Below are positions 34,034 to 43,620 of a DNA stretch of 64,000 bases, piece after piece. Source of the DNA: Pseudocolwellia sp048296855 (GTDB lineage Bacteria > Pseudomonadota > Gammaproteobacteria > Enterobacterales > Alteromonadaceae). Every line of letters starts with the position of its first letter. Within the stretch, counting starts at the first letter, position 1. The position numbers were made by a program, and so were the translations under genes. Location: assembly GCA_048296855.1 (NCBI GenBank), contig CP182631.1; one strand, given 5' to 3'. Below the pieces are notes generated by a model that saw only the letters and a program-made list of their open reading frames with translations, was not told the DNA's origin and made no database searches.

Positions 34034-36079
34034 GTGAGCTCAAAAACTTCTCTTATATTTCAAGATAATGGCGCGCCTTACTCCACTCATTTTGACGACA
34101 TTTATTTTGATAGTAAAACCGGTTGCGACCAAAGTAAAACCGTTTTTATACAAGCTAATAATATTGTAGAACGACTAAAAAATAATGATAGTTTATTTAC
34201 TATTGCTGAAACCGGCTTCGGCACAGGATTAAATTTTTTATTAACGTTAGAAGCTTATAAAGAAAGCGTTTTATCTACTTATTCAGATGTTCTAAGCACT
34301 GAAAATAAAAAAACTGAAGAAAAAAACACACATAAACTTCATTTTATTAGTGTTGAAAAATTTCCATTAAGCAAAAACCAACTCACTCAGTCACTCCAGT
34401 TATTTCCTGATCTTGCTGAGTTTTACCAACCTTTTCTTGAGCAATATCCTGATGATATTGAAACAGTAACAAACAAGTTACTATCATTTAGCTTCTATGA
34501 TGGAAGTGTATCTTTATCTCTTTATTTAGGTGACGCTACCGAAACTTATACAGCGTTAAAATCGCCAAAACAAGGCTTAGTAGACGCTTGGTATTTAGAT
34601 GGTTTTTCACCAAGAAAAAATACAGAAATGTGGAGCCTTGAGTTATTTGAACAAGTTGCTCGCTTAGCCAAGGAACAATCGACATTATCTACTTTTACTA
34701 TTGCTGGTTTTGTTAGACGCCAGCTAATAGATGTGGGGTTTCGATTACAAAAAATAGAAACGTCAGGACTCAAAAAAGAAGTATTACGCGCGGTTTACCA
34801 ACAAACAAAATTGATAGGAAAAGGTTATCAATCACGCCCTCGCATTACTAAACCACAACACGTTGCTATTATAGGTGGTGGCATTGCTTCAGCATGTGCA
34901 GCTTATTATTTAACAACACAAGGTGTAAAAGTAACCTTATATTGTAAAGACAATACGGTTGCCCAAGGTGCATCAAGTAATGCTATAGGAGCACTGTTTC
35001 CTCTACTGCATCAGCAACGAGATGATATTAGCGAATTTTACGAAACCGCATATTGGCGTGCTCTACATTTATATCATTCATTATTAAAGCAAGGTTTTCA
35101 TTTTTCACATCAATGGTGTGGATTATTAGAAATATCTTACAAAGACGCCCTTAAAAAACGCCAAACTTTATTTGAAGAAATACAAGCGTGGCCTAAAACA
35201 CTCATTCATTCAGTTACTGCTGAACAAGCAAGTCAACTAAGTAACTTACCTTTACAGCATGGTGGTTTATTTATGCCATCAGCCGGTTGGATTGCCCCAC
35301 AAGAGTTGGTATCAGCTTTACTAAATGCAGCTAAATCGACCAACAGGTTAAGAGTAGAAAATAGTATAAAAGTTGAGTCGTTAACACAAAAGGCGGATCA
35401 GTCATGGATACTCAATACTGATAAGGGTAGTGTTAAAAAACAGCTGAAAGAAAGTATTGTTATTGTATGCGGTGGCGCTGACTCTATTCACATGAACACC
35501 ATTAACCAGCTACCTTTAACTTCAGTTAGAGGACAAATAACAAGTATGAAAACCGATAATAGTATTGGTAAACTTTCAACGGTTATTTGCCATAAAGGTT
35601 ACTTAACCCCTGCACATAAAAATATTCATTGTATCGGCGCAACCTTTGATAAAAATAGCTTTGATATTACAGCAAATCAGCAAGGCGATGAATATAACCT
35701 CAGCATGTTAAACCAATGTTTACCTGAATTAACTAACTGGAGCATAAACGACGTAGCGTCAGCAAAAGCAAGGTTAAGATGTATGACACCAGATCACTTA
35801 CCTATGGTAGGCGCCATGCCAAATATTGAAGCGCATACAGCAACTTATGCCCATTTACGTAAAGACAAGAATTGGAAGTTTTATCAGGCCGCTCCTACTA
35901 TCAATAATTTATATGTGTTAACGGGCTTAGGTGCTAGAGGTTTATGTAGCGCACCACTTGCAGCTGAAATTTTAGCCGCAGATATTTGCGGAACACCTTA
36001 CCCTATAGATAGTAAAATGTTATTTAATCTGTCACCGAATCGTTTTGTGATAAGAGATTTAATTAAACGAAAAATATAA
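34034..36079 (+). CDS. mnmC: MnmC, bifunctional tRNA wobble-uridine enzyme
   Basis: A 681-residue fusion that finishes 5-methylaminomethyl-2-thiouridine at tRNA position 34. The N-terminal methyltransferase (about 1-250) has the SAM loop ETGFGTGLNFL and DAWYLDGFSP; the C-terminal FAD oxidase (about 275-680) starts with VAIIGGGIASACAAYYL and ends near LTGLGARGLCSAPLAAE. The length matches E. coli MnmC (668). The start codon is GTG at 34034. It is a single-gene unit pointing away from fabB, closed by a terminator. Confidence 0.95.
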   Translation: MSSKTSLIFQDNGAPYSTHFDDIYFDSKTGCDQSKTVFIQANNIVERLKNNDSLFTIAETGFGTGLNFLLTLEAYKESVLSTYSDVLSTENKKTEEKNTHKLHFISVEKFPLSKNQLTQSLQLFPDLAEFYQPFLEQYPDDIETVTNKLLSFSFYDGSVSLSLYLGDATETYTALKSPKQGLVDAWYLDGFSPRKNTEMWSLELFEQVARLAKEQSTLSTFTIAGFVRRQLIDVGFRLQKIETSGLKKEVLRAVYQQTKLIGKGYQSRPRITKPQHVAIIGGGIASACAAYYLTTQGVKVTLYCKDNTVAQGASSNAIGALFPLLHQQRDDISEFYETAYWRALHLYHSLLKQGFHFSHQWCGLLEISYKDALKKRQTLFEEIQAWPKTLIHSVTAEQASQLSNLPLQHGGLFMPSAGWIAPQELVSALLNAAKSTNRLRVENSIKVESLTQKADQSWILNTDKGSVKKQLKESIVIVCGGADSIHMNTINQLPLTSVRGQITSMKTDNSIGKLSTVICHKGYLTPAHKNIHCIGATFDKNSFDITANQQGDEYNLSMLNQCLPELTNWSINDVASAKARLRCMTPDHLPMVGAMPNIEAHTATYAHLRKDKNWKFYQAAPTINNLYVLTGLGARGLCSAPLAAEILAADICGTPYPIDSKMLFNLSPNRFVIRDLIKRKI

Positions 36080-36102
36080 GTCCATTAACTCGAAGAAATA
36101 AA

Positions 36103-36143
36103 AAAGCATCGGCAGTATTAAATACTATCGATGCTTTATTTTT
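36103..36143. terminator. Two-way terminator between mnmC and napC
   Basis: AAAGCATCG (36103-36111) pairs with CGATGCTTT (36129-36137), with extra pairing inside (AGTATT/ATACT), A's before and T's after. It can serve both convergent genes. Confidence 0.88.
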
Positions 36144-36172
36144 TTTGCATGTATTGTATAAAAAATAAATGC

Positions 36173-36763
36173 TTACCAGTTTTCAACGCCTTTCATATCA
36201 GGTAGTTGATGTGCAATACCTTTGTGGCAATCAATACACGTTTTTTCACCTGAAGCTAGCGCGTCAGAATGCATTTTAACACTGCGATTTCCTTGCTCTG
36301 AAAAGTCCATGTATTCAAAGTTATGGCAGTTACGACACTCAAGCGAGTCGTTATCTTTCATGCGCTTCCATTCACGCTCTGCTAGTGCTCTACGGTGTTC
36401 TGTAAATTTCTCTCGTGTATCAATCATACCCGTTAACATACCCCATACTTCTTTACTGGCGGCAATTTTACGTACAATTTTATGTGTCCATTTTTTAGGA
36501 ACATGACAATCTGGGCAAGTAGCACGAACACCCGAACGGTTAGCATAATGAATAGTTTCTTTGTACTCTTCGTATACGTTGTCTTCCATTTCATGACAAC
36601 TGATACAAAACTCTTCAGTGTTAGTTATTTCTAAGGCGGTGTTAAATCCCCCCCAAAAAATGACACCACCTGCAAAACCAAGCGCTAAGATAACCCATAA
36701 AGCGGCACTACTTGGAGATTTCAAATACTGCCATATTTGTTTAAATTTTGATTGTTGAGACAT
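36173..36763 (-). CDS. napC: NapC, membrane tetraheme quinol dehydrogenase
   Basis: A 196-residue NapC/NirT protein: one N-terminal membrane helix (about 20-42) and a periplasmic domain with four CxxCH motifs (CISCH, CPDCH, CRNCH, CIDCH). It takes electrons from quinol and passes them to NapB and NapA. It is last in the nap operon, 21 bp after napB. The closing KGIAHQLP stretch is typical of the family. Confidence 0.95.
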   Translation of the reverse strand: MSQQSKFKQIWQYLKSPSSAALWVILALGFAGGVIFWGGFNTALEITNTEEFCISCHEMEDNVYEEYKETIHYANRSGVRATCPDCHVPKKWTHKIVRKIAASKEVWGMLTGMIDTREKFTEHRRALAEREWKRMKDNDSLECRNCHNFEYMDFSEQGNRSVKMHSDALASGEKTCIDCHKGIAHQLPDMKGVENW

Positions 36764-36784
36764 ATGACCTCCTACATTCCGTAA

Positions 36785-37243
36785 TTAATTGTTGGTTAAT
36801 GACTCAACGGGTTTAAAAGTATTTTCAACTAAAGGTCTAACGTCTGCTTGCGTAACATGACATTGAGAGCAAAAGTAACGACGAGGCGATACATCACTGA
36901 GTACCTTGCCATCACGAGTTTCAAAGTGAGTTAAACTTACTTTGGTTGCTCCTGTTTCTGCTGCATATTTCCAACCATGACATGTTAAACACTTGTTACT
37001 GTTTAAATCTATACGATACCCACGTGTTTGATGTGGAATAACAGGTGGTTGATGCACATAATTACGTGCTATTGGATTTTTGTCTTTTATCACACGTTTA
37101 AACGGATCTGCTTTACGTGTTTCGTCTAAGCTAGCTGCGCCTCTAATCGTATCTAAAGAACCTGTATTTACGGTTACTTTCTCCTGAGATAAAACAGCAA
37201 AAGAAAGACCTAGTATGGTGACGATAATTATTAATAATTTCAT
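36785..37243 (-). CDS. napB: NapB, diheme electron-transfer subunit of periplasmic nitrate reductase
   Basis: A periplasmic protein of about 152 residues with a signal peptide (MKLLIIIVTILGLSFAVLS) and two c-heme motifs, CLTCH and CSQCH. The ATG at 37243 is preferred: GGAGG lies about six bases before it, and the longer frame would begin with GTG inside that site. NapB hands electrons to NapA. It lies 33 bp after napA. Confidence 0.94.
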   Translation of the reverse strand: MKLLIIIVTILGLSFAVLSQEKVTVNTGSLDTIRGAASLDETRKADPFKRVIKDKNPIARNYVHQPPVIPHQTRGYRIDLNSNKCLTCHGWKYAAETGATKVSLTHFETRDGKVLSDVSPRRYFCSQCHVTQADVRPLVENTFKPVESLTNN

Positions 37244-37276
37244 GTTTTCCTCCACCTTAATTGGTGTAAGTTTAAT

Positions 37277-39766
37277 TTAAACCTTGCTAACTTTTACTGC
37301 ACACTTTTTGTAATCCGTTTGTTTTGACAAAGGATCGGTGGCATCAAGGGTTAACTTATTTACAAGCTGCTTTGCATCAAACCAAGGCATAAAAACAAGC
37401 CCTTTTGGTGGTCTATTTCTTCCTCGCGTTTCAACACGCGATTTAACTTCTCCACGTCGAGATTCAATCAGTACTTGATCTCCTCGGCGTAAACCGCGTT
37501 CTTTCGCATCGTCTGGATGAATAAATAACACAGCATCAGGAAAGGCTTTATGTAATTCAGGTACACGATTTGTCATAGAACCTGAATGCCAATGCTCTAA
37601 AACACGCCCGGTACTTAACCAAAGATCAAACTCCTCATCTGGTGATTCAGCTGCAGGTTCATAAGGTAAGGCAAAAATAATCGCTTTTTTGTCAGACTTA
37701 CCATAAAACTGAACTTCACTTCCTTTTTCTACATAAGGATCGTGCCCTTCTCTGTAACGCCATTTAGTTTCTTTACCATCAACAACAGGCCACCTTAAAC
37801 CGCGCTCCTCATGGTAACGGTCAAAAGGAGCTAAATCATGTCCATGACCTCGACCAAATTCGGCATACTCTTCAAATAAGCCTTTTTGGATATAAAAACC
37901 AAATTCATCACCCTCAAAGTTTAAATCGCCTTTAGATTCACTCATCGGAAATTTATTCACATTGCCATTAGCATATAAAACATCAAATAATGTTTTTCCG
38001 CGTACTGATGGCATTTTTGCAATTAACTCTTCTGGCCATACTTCTTCCACTTTAAAGCGTTTTGAAAATTCAACTAATTGCCATAAGTCTGAGCGAGCAT
38101 CGCCCGGTGCTTTAACTTGCTGATGCCAAAACTGAGTACGACGTTCCGCATTGCCGTAAGCGCCTTCTTTTTCAACCCACATAGCTGTAGGTAAAATTAA
38201 ATCTGCCGCTTGTGCTGTAACCGTTGGGTAAGGATCAGAAACCACAATAAAGTTTTCAGGATTGCGGTAACCCGGAAATGCCTCTTCTGTTATATTGGCC
38301 GCCGCTTGCATATTGTTATTACACATTACCCAATACGCATTCAGCTTACCGTCTTTTAACATACGGTTTTGTAATACCGCATGGTAGCCAGGTTTAGGAG
38401 GAATAGTACCTTCGGGTAGTTTCCAAATTTTTTCCGCTATGGCTCTATGTTTAGGATTATTTACCACAAGATCAGCGGGTAATCTGTGTGAAAACGTTCC
38501 AACTTCTCGCGCTGTTCCACAAGCAGAAGGCTGCCCAGTTAAAGAAAACGGACTGTTACCCGGTTCAGATATTTTTCCTGTTAATAAATGGATGTTGTAA
38601 ATTAAGTTATTTGCCCAAACACCTCGGGTATGTTGGTTAAATCCCATCGTCCAAAATGATGTAACTTTCACTTTAGGGTCAGCATATAGCTTAGCCATTT
38701 CAAGTAAATTAGCTTCAGGAACACCTGATATTTTAGACGTATATTCAACACTATATGTACTAACAAACTTAGCGTACTCTTCAAAGCTCATTGGCATTGA
38801 AGCACCACTGCCCGCATTTTTAGCTGACTTTTCTAAAGGATGAGTTGGGCGTAATCCATAACCGATATCAGTGACACCTTCACGAATGTTTACATGTTTC
38901 TTTAAAAACTCTTTATCAACAGCATCATTTTGAATAATGTAATTTGCAATAAAGTTTAAGATGGCTAGATCTGTTTGAGGTATGAACACCATACCGTTAT
39001 CTGCAAGTTCAAAACTACGGTGCTTGTATGTTGATAATACATTGACTTTTACGTGTGGTGCGCTTAATCGACGATCTGTTAAACGTGACCATAAAATAGG
39101 ATGCATTTCGGCCATATTTGAACCCCAAAGCACAAAAGCATCGGCATTCTCTAGATCATCGTAACATCCCATAGGCTCATCCATACCAAAGGTACGCATA
39201 AATCCACCTACTGCAGATGCCATACAGTGACGTGCATTTGGGTCAATATTATTGCTAAGAAAACCCGCTTTCATTAATTTTGACGCGGCATACCCTTCCC
39301 AAACAGTCCACTGACCAGAACCAAACATACCTACAGACGTTGGGCCTTTCTTTTTAATAGCCGCTTTAAATTTTTCAGCCATTACATCAAAAGCTTTATC
39401 CCAGCTTACTGGAGCAAAATCACCTTCTTTGTCGTATTTACCATTTGTCATTCTTAACAATGGCTGAGTTAGGCGATCTTTACCGTACATAATTTTTGAT
39501 AAAAAATAGCCTTTAATACAGTTTAGGCCTTTATTCACTTCGGCTTCAGGATCACCTTGCGTAGCAACCACTTTGCCTTCTTGAGTTCCTACTAAAACGC
39601 TACAACCTGTTCCACAAAAACGACAGGGAGCTTTATCCCATTTGATTGTGGTATCTGACGATTTAGTCATAAGGTTTGATGCTGAACTTGGTATTGCCAC
39701 ACCGGCAGCAACAGCAGTTGCAGCAATAGCATTTGCTTTAATAAAGTCTCTTCTTGTTACTTTCAT
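37277..39766 (-). CDS. napA: NapA, catalytic subunit of periplasmic nitrate reductase
   Basis: An 829-residue molybdenum enzyme that reduces nitrate to nitrite in the periplasm. A Tat signal (TRRDFIKANA) is followed by the 4Fe-4S cysteines C48, C51, C55 and C83. The Mo-bis-MGD ligand is Cys181 in NARHCMASA, and the C-terminal MopB domain ends the chain. Length equals E. coli NapA (828). The start overlaps the end of napD by 4 bases, fitting with NapD as its chaperone. Confidence 0.97.
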   Translation of the reverse strand: MKVTRRDFIKANAIAATAVAAGVAIPSSASNLMTKSSDTTIKWDKAPCRFCGTGCSVLVGTQEGKVVATQGDPEAEVNKGLNCIKGYFLSKIMYGKDRLTQPLLRMTNGKYDKEGDFAPVSWDKAFDVMAEKFKAAIKKKGPTSVGMFGSGQWTVWEGYAASKLMKAGFLSNNIDPNARHCMASAVGGFMRTFGMDEPMGCYDDLENADAFVLWGSNMAEMHPILWSRLTDRRLSAPHVKVNVLSTYKHRSFELADNGMVFIPQTDLAILNFIANYIIQNDAVDKEFLKKHVNIREGVTDIGYGLRPTHPLEKSAKNAGSGASMPMSFEEYAKFVSTYSVEYTSKISGVPEANLLEMAKLYADPKVKVTSFWTMGFNQHTRGVWANNLIYNIHLLTGKISEPGNSPFSLTGQPSACGTAREVGTFSHRLPADLVVNNPKHRAIAEKIWKLPEGTIPPKPGYHAVLQNRMLKDGKLNAYWVMCNNNMQAAANITEEAFPGYRNPENFIVVSDPYPTVTAQAADLILPTAMWVEKEGAYGNAERRTQFWHQQVKAPGDARSDLWQLVEFSKRFKVEEVWPEELIAKMPSVRGKTLFDVLYANGNVNKFPMSESKGDLNFEGDEFGFYIQKGLFEEYAEFGRGHGHDLAPFDRYHEERGLRWPVVDGKETKWRYREGHDPYVEKGSEVQFYGKSDKKAIIFALPYEPAAESPDEEFDLWLSTGRVLEHWHSGSMTNRVPELHKAFPDAVLFIHPDDAKERGLRRGDQVLIESRRGEVKSRVETRGRNRPPKGLVFMPWFDAKQLVNKLTLDATDPLSKQTDYKKCAVKVSKV

Positions 39767-40062
39767 GATTTTACCTCTTGGTGTTGTGGCAATCCGGCAT
39801 CGTTATGATGAAAAATTAAAGAAGAAGAAATAACACCATTCACTAATCCCATGTCTGTAATAATGTCTATTAATTTACTCTTTTTAGGATTAGTGATAAC
39901 TTCCTCGATCGTAACAACCATGTTGCCGGTATTACCGGTTACATGTACCTCTGCTCCAGGAAACTGACCCAATTCCTTTGCAACAGCAGATACTTTAGAG
40001 GGATGAGCTACAAACATAACTCCTGCTATATTTACTGGAGTTTCTTCTAATAAATTGATCAA
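39763..40062 (-). CDS. napD: NapD, Tat-signal chaperone for NapA
   Basis: A 99-residue cytoplasmic protein of the NapD family (ferredoxin-like fold; VNIAGVMFVAHPSKV, AEVHVTGNTGNMVVTIE). It binds the NapA Tat signal and guards export until the cofactor is in. Overlap of 4 bases with napA supports coupled synthesis. Confidence 0.93.
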   Translation of the reverse strand: MINLLEETPVNIAGVMFVAHPSKVSAVAKELGQFPGAEVHVTGNTGNMVVTIEEVITNPKKSKLIDIITDMGLVNGVISSSLIFHHNDAGLPQHQEVKS

Positions 40063-40122
40063 AATATTCGATCCTTATTTTTATTTGTATTTTCGCTTAC
40101 ACAAAAAATACAAGATAATTGT

Positions 40123-40260
40123 TTATTTTAGTGGTTTTGCACCGATAATTTTTAACGCCAGCATTGATACACCAGCCGTTGCAATAAAACCCATCAAGAA
40201 AATAATAGGCATAGATGAATAACCTAAAATATTCCAAATTAAAGATTCAAGAGCGCTCAT
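40123..40260 (-). CDS. Small membrane protein in the NapE position
   Basis: A 45-residue protein read from the gap between napF and napD. It has one or two short hydrophobic segments (LGYSSMPIIFLMGFIATAGV) and a basic C-terminus. Its start overlaps the end of napF by 14 bases, with GGAGAA before the ATG, so translation is coupled. Position and size match napE, but the usual NapE signature (a Pro followed by VGGYGFxVW) is absent. I therefore leave it unnamed: a divergent NapE or a different small nap partner. Confidence 0.8.
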   Translation of the reverse strand: MSALESLIWNILGYSSMPIIFLMGFIATAGVSMLALKIIGAKPLK

Positions 40261-40774
40261 AAGCTTCTCCAATTGTGTTTAAAAATTCATTTTTGGGTGA
40301 TAATTCAATAGCCGTTTGTGGACATACAGCAACACATGCTCCACAGCCATTACAGCTATCTAAAGAAATTTGAGGTTGAGGAGTTGACTGATTAATATAA
40401 GTAAATGAAATAGCTTCGGTTTCACAGTTATCTTGACAACTTAGGCAATACACTTGTTTTTTTGCTAAACAATTAGCCTTAATTTCAATCGCTAAATCCC
40501 AAGGTTTTTCACTTTCAACTTGAGTAAAAATAGGCTCTTTACATGCTTCTACACATTTATTACAAAACGTGCACTCGCCTTTATTAAAGTCAATTTCAGG
40601 AAAACCACCATCTCCTTTTACAATAATTTTTTCTGGGCAAACATTTATACATTCCTCGCATTGAGTGCAATTATCTGTAAAAACTTTTTCATTAATAACA
40701 TAAGGTAAGCGTATAGCTGGCTTACTGTTTTTTTTAGTTACATTAAAAAAATTTCGTCTGGCGAGATCAACCAT
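40247..40774 (-). CDS. napF: NapF, cytoplasmic iron-sulfur protein of the nap system
   Basis: A 175-residue ferredoxin-type protein. Cysteine clusters CTQCEECINVCP, CTFCNKCVEAC and CNGCGACVAVCP indicate at least three 4Fe-4S centres; a further loose Cys group (CLSCQDNCE) is also present. The N-terminus DLARRNFF is typical of NapF. It acts in the cytoplasm in maturation of NapA. First gene of the operon; an FNR-type palindrome lies about 100 bp upstream. Confidence 0.92.
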   Translation of the reverse strand: MVDLARRNFFNVTKKNSKPAIRLPYVINEKVFTDNCTQCEECINVCPEKIIVKGDGGFPEIDFNKGECTFCNKCVEACKEPIFTQVESEKPWDLAIEIKANCLAKKQVYCLSCQDNCETEAISFTYINQSTPQPQISLDSCNGCGACVAVCPQTAIELSPKNEFLNTIGEAYERS

Positions 40775-40868
40775 TACACACCTAAAAGAATGACTTACGC
40801 ATATCTACATGATTATAGATATTTAACTTTGGTACATAAGCTGAACAATACATTACTACCTTTAAAAT

Positions 40869-40890
40869 AAAGTTGATTTAGGTCAACTTT
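40869..40890. promoter_or_regulatory. FNR-type operator upstream of napF
   Basis: AAAGTTGA and TCAACTTT form a perfect inverted repeat around six bases. Inside is TTGAT-TTAG-GTCAA, one mismatch from the FNR consensus. If FNR sits at -41.5, transcription would start near 40838, with TATTGT at the right place for the -10. That geometry suits activation of nap at low oxygen. Confidence 0.7.
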
Positions 40891-40897
40891 GTTTAGC

Positions 40898-40924
40898 TTG
40901 TATAAAAAGATTCTTTTTATACAA
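40898..40924. repeat. Perfect inverted repeat next to the nap FNR site
   Basis: TTGTATAAAAAG (40898-40909) and CTTTTTATACAA (40913-40924) flank three bases. Its centre is about 31 bp from the FNR palindrome centre. It may be an operator or, in RNA, a hairpin; its role is unknown. Confidence 0.5.
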
Positions 40925-41083
40925 AATTTAACAAACGAAAAGCTATTTTATATTTAAATACATAAACTCACTTATAAACATCATTTTGTTGACAATTAAC
41001 CATACATATTTCAAGATTGAGTTAACAAAATTACAAAACATCAATTTAATCACTTCTACAAGAACCTATTTCGGAGCAACATT

Positions 41084-43615
41084 TTGAGAGTAATAACCAC
41101 ATTAATTCTAATAAGCATAATGTTTGGCTTTACCGCTAAAGCAGAGACCCCTCCGCGGGAAGTAGATTTCAATTTTAATTGGAAATTTACCCTAGTTGAC
41201 TCCACTGAATTACCTGAGAAGTTACCCCTTAATGATAAGGAATGGCGTAACTTGCGCTTACCTCACGATTGGAGTGTTGAAGCATCTTTCTCTGAATCGT
41301 TAGAAGGCGCTACAGGATATTTACCAGGGGGAGTTGGCATATATCAAAAGCACTTTAAAACAACCGCTGATTTAGCTAACGAAAAAGTTTTTGTGATGTT
41401 TGATGGCGTATACAACAATGCCACTTTTTGGCTTAACGGTAAGAAGCTAGGTCATAACCCTTATGGTTATTCTCCTATTAACTTCGATTTAAGTGATAAA
41501 TTAACGACTAACGGTAGCGACAATATATTAACCGTACATGTTGATCATTCACGTTATGGTGATAGCCGCTGGTATACCGGTAGCGGTATTTATAGAAATG
41601 TAAAACTCGTTACCGTCAACAAATTACATATTCCTATTTGGGGAACTTTTGTAACAACGCCTGAAGTATCAGCCGAACAAGCTAAAGTGAATATAAAAAT
41701 CGATGTTGAGAACAAACACAGCTCAACAAATCGTTTTCAATTAACAACTCAAATCATTGATAATAAAGGTAACATTGTTGCTACAAGTACGAAAAAAGAG
41801 CGCTTAAAATCAAACAAAAAAGATACCTATACAGCCAAATTCACTATTGATAACCCTAAATTGTGGGATATTGATAAACCTAATATGTACTCTGCAGTAA
41901 CAACATTATCTATTGAAGGTAAAAATGTAGATACCTACACAACTCCATTTGGTATTCGTAGCATTGCTTTTATTCCTAAGAAAGGCTTTTTTCTTAACGG
42001 AAAATCAACTTTAGTTAAAGGTGTTTCTTTACACCATGACGGCGGCTTAGTCGGTGCGGCAGTACCAAAAGAAGTATGGCGTAGACGCCTTGCCTCACTA
42101 AAAGATGCTGGATTGAATGCAATAAGAACAACGCATAACCCATTTTCTCAAGAATTTTTAGACTTATGTGATGAGATGGGCATATTAGTTCAAAACGAAT
42201 TTTTTGATGAATTTGATTACGCTAAAGACAAACGTCTTAACTACCATGAACGCCACGATGACAATATTACCAAAGGTTACGTTGAACATTTTCAACAATG
42301 GGCAAAAAGCGACTTAACACGTACTATGCTTCGTGATCGAAATCACCCCAGTGTATTTATGTGGAGTATAGGTAATGAAATTGAATGGACTTATGTACAT
42401 TACCGTTACGTTACTGGATTTTGGAGTGACTTAGATGATCCAATGAAAATGGATGGCAGCTTTTGGGGATCCGCTCCTAAATTTACACCCAAAGAGCTAA
42501 AGAAACGATACGATGAATCTACCAAAGGTGAGCATGTTCTTGCTGATACTGCTGTTAAGTTAAATAAATGGGTAAAAGAACTTGATACAACGCGCCCTAC
42601 AACAGCTAACTTTATTTTACCCCAAGTAAGTCATGTAAGTGGATATGCTGATGCAGTAGATATCGCAGGATACAGTTACCGCAACAGTGTTATTCCTTGG
42701 GCACAAACTCACTTTCCTGACAAACAAGTGACTATTAATGAAAATCCAGGTAGTTGGGATGATTGGAAACAAGTACTGCAATTTCCTGGTGTATTTAGCC
42801 AATTTATGTGGACAGGTATTGACTACATGGGCGAAAGACACAAAAAATGGCCAGCTAAAAGTGGCTGGGGCGACATGCTTAATTTAGCTGGTTTTAAAGT
42901 GCAAGGTTGGAATTACTTTAAAAGTGTTTGGGTTAATGAACCACATATTTCATTAGGGACTTTACCTTTATCTGAATCAGGTTTTGAAGCTGAACCACTA
43001 TCAGGATTGGCTGTAGCTAAAGATCAAGCAAGTTACAAATGGCGTAATTCTAATATGCATTGGAATTACAAGAAAGGCGAACCTGTACTTGTTGAAGTGA
43101 CCTCAAATCACTCTATTGTTGAGCTACTACTCAACGGTGAATCACTTGGGTTCCGCAGTATGTCTGAATCGCCTGATAGAATTTTCCGCTGGGTTGTTCC
43201 ATATCAATCAGGTGTGCTAACAGCAAGAGCCGGTTTTAAAGGCCAAGAAATTGCAGCCAAGCTTGAAACCGCAGGAAGAGCAGTAGGTTTTACTTTAACA
43301 GCAGATAAAACCACATTAACGGCAGATGGCTACGATTTAGCACATTTAGTGGTTCAGCTTATTGATTCAAAAGGCCGCCCAGTAAAAACCGATAATACTA
43401 AAGTCACTTTTAGTGTTGACGGTGATGCTAGATGGTTAGGTGTAGATTCTGGAGTTCCTGAGAATATACAAGACTTTCAATTAAAAAGCATAGTAACAGC
43501 TAAAGGACGAACTCTTGCTATCGTACAATCAAATACTGTAGCAAATAGAGTAACGATTACCGCTACAGCTAAAGGCTTTAAGCCACAATCAATTAGTTTA
43601 AACTTACAAAAGTAA
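41084..43615 (+). CDS. Secreted glycoside hydrolase family 2 enzyme (beta-galactosidase-like)
   Basis: An 843-residue protein with a signal peptide (cut after about residue 20, TAKA). It has a GH2 sugar-binding domain (PHDWSVEASF, TGYLPGGVGIYQKHF, RWYTGSGIYRNV), an immunoglobulin-like domain, the TIM barrel (LVKGVSLHHDGG, RTTHNPFSQEFLDLCDEMG), a DUF4982-like stretch and a C-terminal Ig-like domain. The acid/base is Glu432 in SIGNEIE; the likely nucleophile is Glu553 in INENPG. Substrate may be a beta-galactoside, glucuronide or other algal sugar. The start is TTG at 41084 with GGAG seven bases upstream. It is alone, with no polysaccharide-use genes beside it, and looks like the large DUF4982 enzymes common in Bacteroidetes. 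Confidence 0.88.
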   Translation: MRVITTLILISIMFGFTAKAETPPREVDFNFNWKFTLVDSTELPEKLPLNDKEWRNLRLPHDWSVEASFSESLEGATGYLPGGVGIYQKHFKTTADLANEKVFVMFDGVYNNATFWLNGKKLGHNPYGYSPINFDLSDKLTTNGSDNILTVHVDHSRYGDSRWYTGSGIYRNVKLVTVNKLHIPIWGTFVTTPEVSAEQAKVNIKIDVENKHSSTNRFQLTTQIIDNKGNIVATSTKKERLKSNKKDTYTAKFTIDNPKLWDIDKPNMYSAVTTLSIEGKNVDTYTTPFGIRSIAFIPKKGFFLNGKSTLVKGVSLHHDGGLVGAAVPKEVWRRRLASLKDAGLNAIRTTHNPFSQEFLDLCDEMGILVQNEFFDEFDYAKDKRLNYHERHDDNITKGYVEHFQQWAKSDLTRTMLRDRNHPSVFMWSIGNEIEWTYVHYRYVTGFWSDLDDPMKMDGSFWGSAPKFTPKELKKRYDESTKGEHVLADTAVKLNKWVKELDTTRPTTANFILPQVSHVSGYADAVDIAGYSYRNSVIPWAQTHFPDKQVTINENPGSWDDWKQVLQFPGVFSQFMWTGIDYMGERHKKWPAKSGWGDMLNLAGFKVQGWNYFKSVWVNEPHISLGTLPLSESGFEAEPLSGLAVAKDQASYKWRNSNMHWNYKKGEPVLVEVTSNHSIVELLLNGESLGFRSMSESPDRIFRWVVPYQSGVLTARAGFKGQEIAAKLETAGRAVGFTLTADKTTLTADGYDLAHLVVQLIDSKGRPVKTDNTKVTFSVDGDARWLGVDSGVPENIQDFQLKSIVTAKGRTLAIVQSNTVANRVTITATAKGFKPQSISLNLQK

Positions 43616-43620
43616 CTCAT

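Larger units (their letters stand above)
40775..41083. promoter_or_regulatory. Divergent spacer between napF and the GH2 gene
   Basis: A 309-bp AT-rich region. It holds two palindromes, 40869-40890 (FNR-type) and 40898-40924, and a candidate nap -10, TATTGT on the minus strand at 40850-40845. Nothing clear was seen on the GH2 side, and no gene. Confidence 0.45.
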
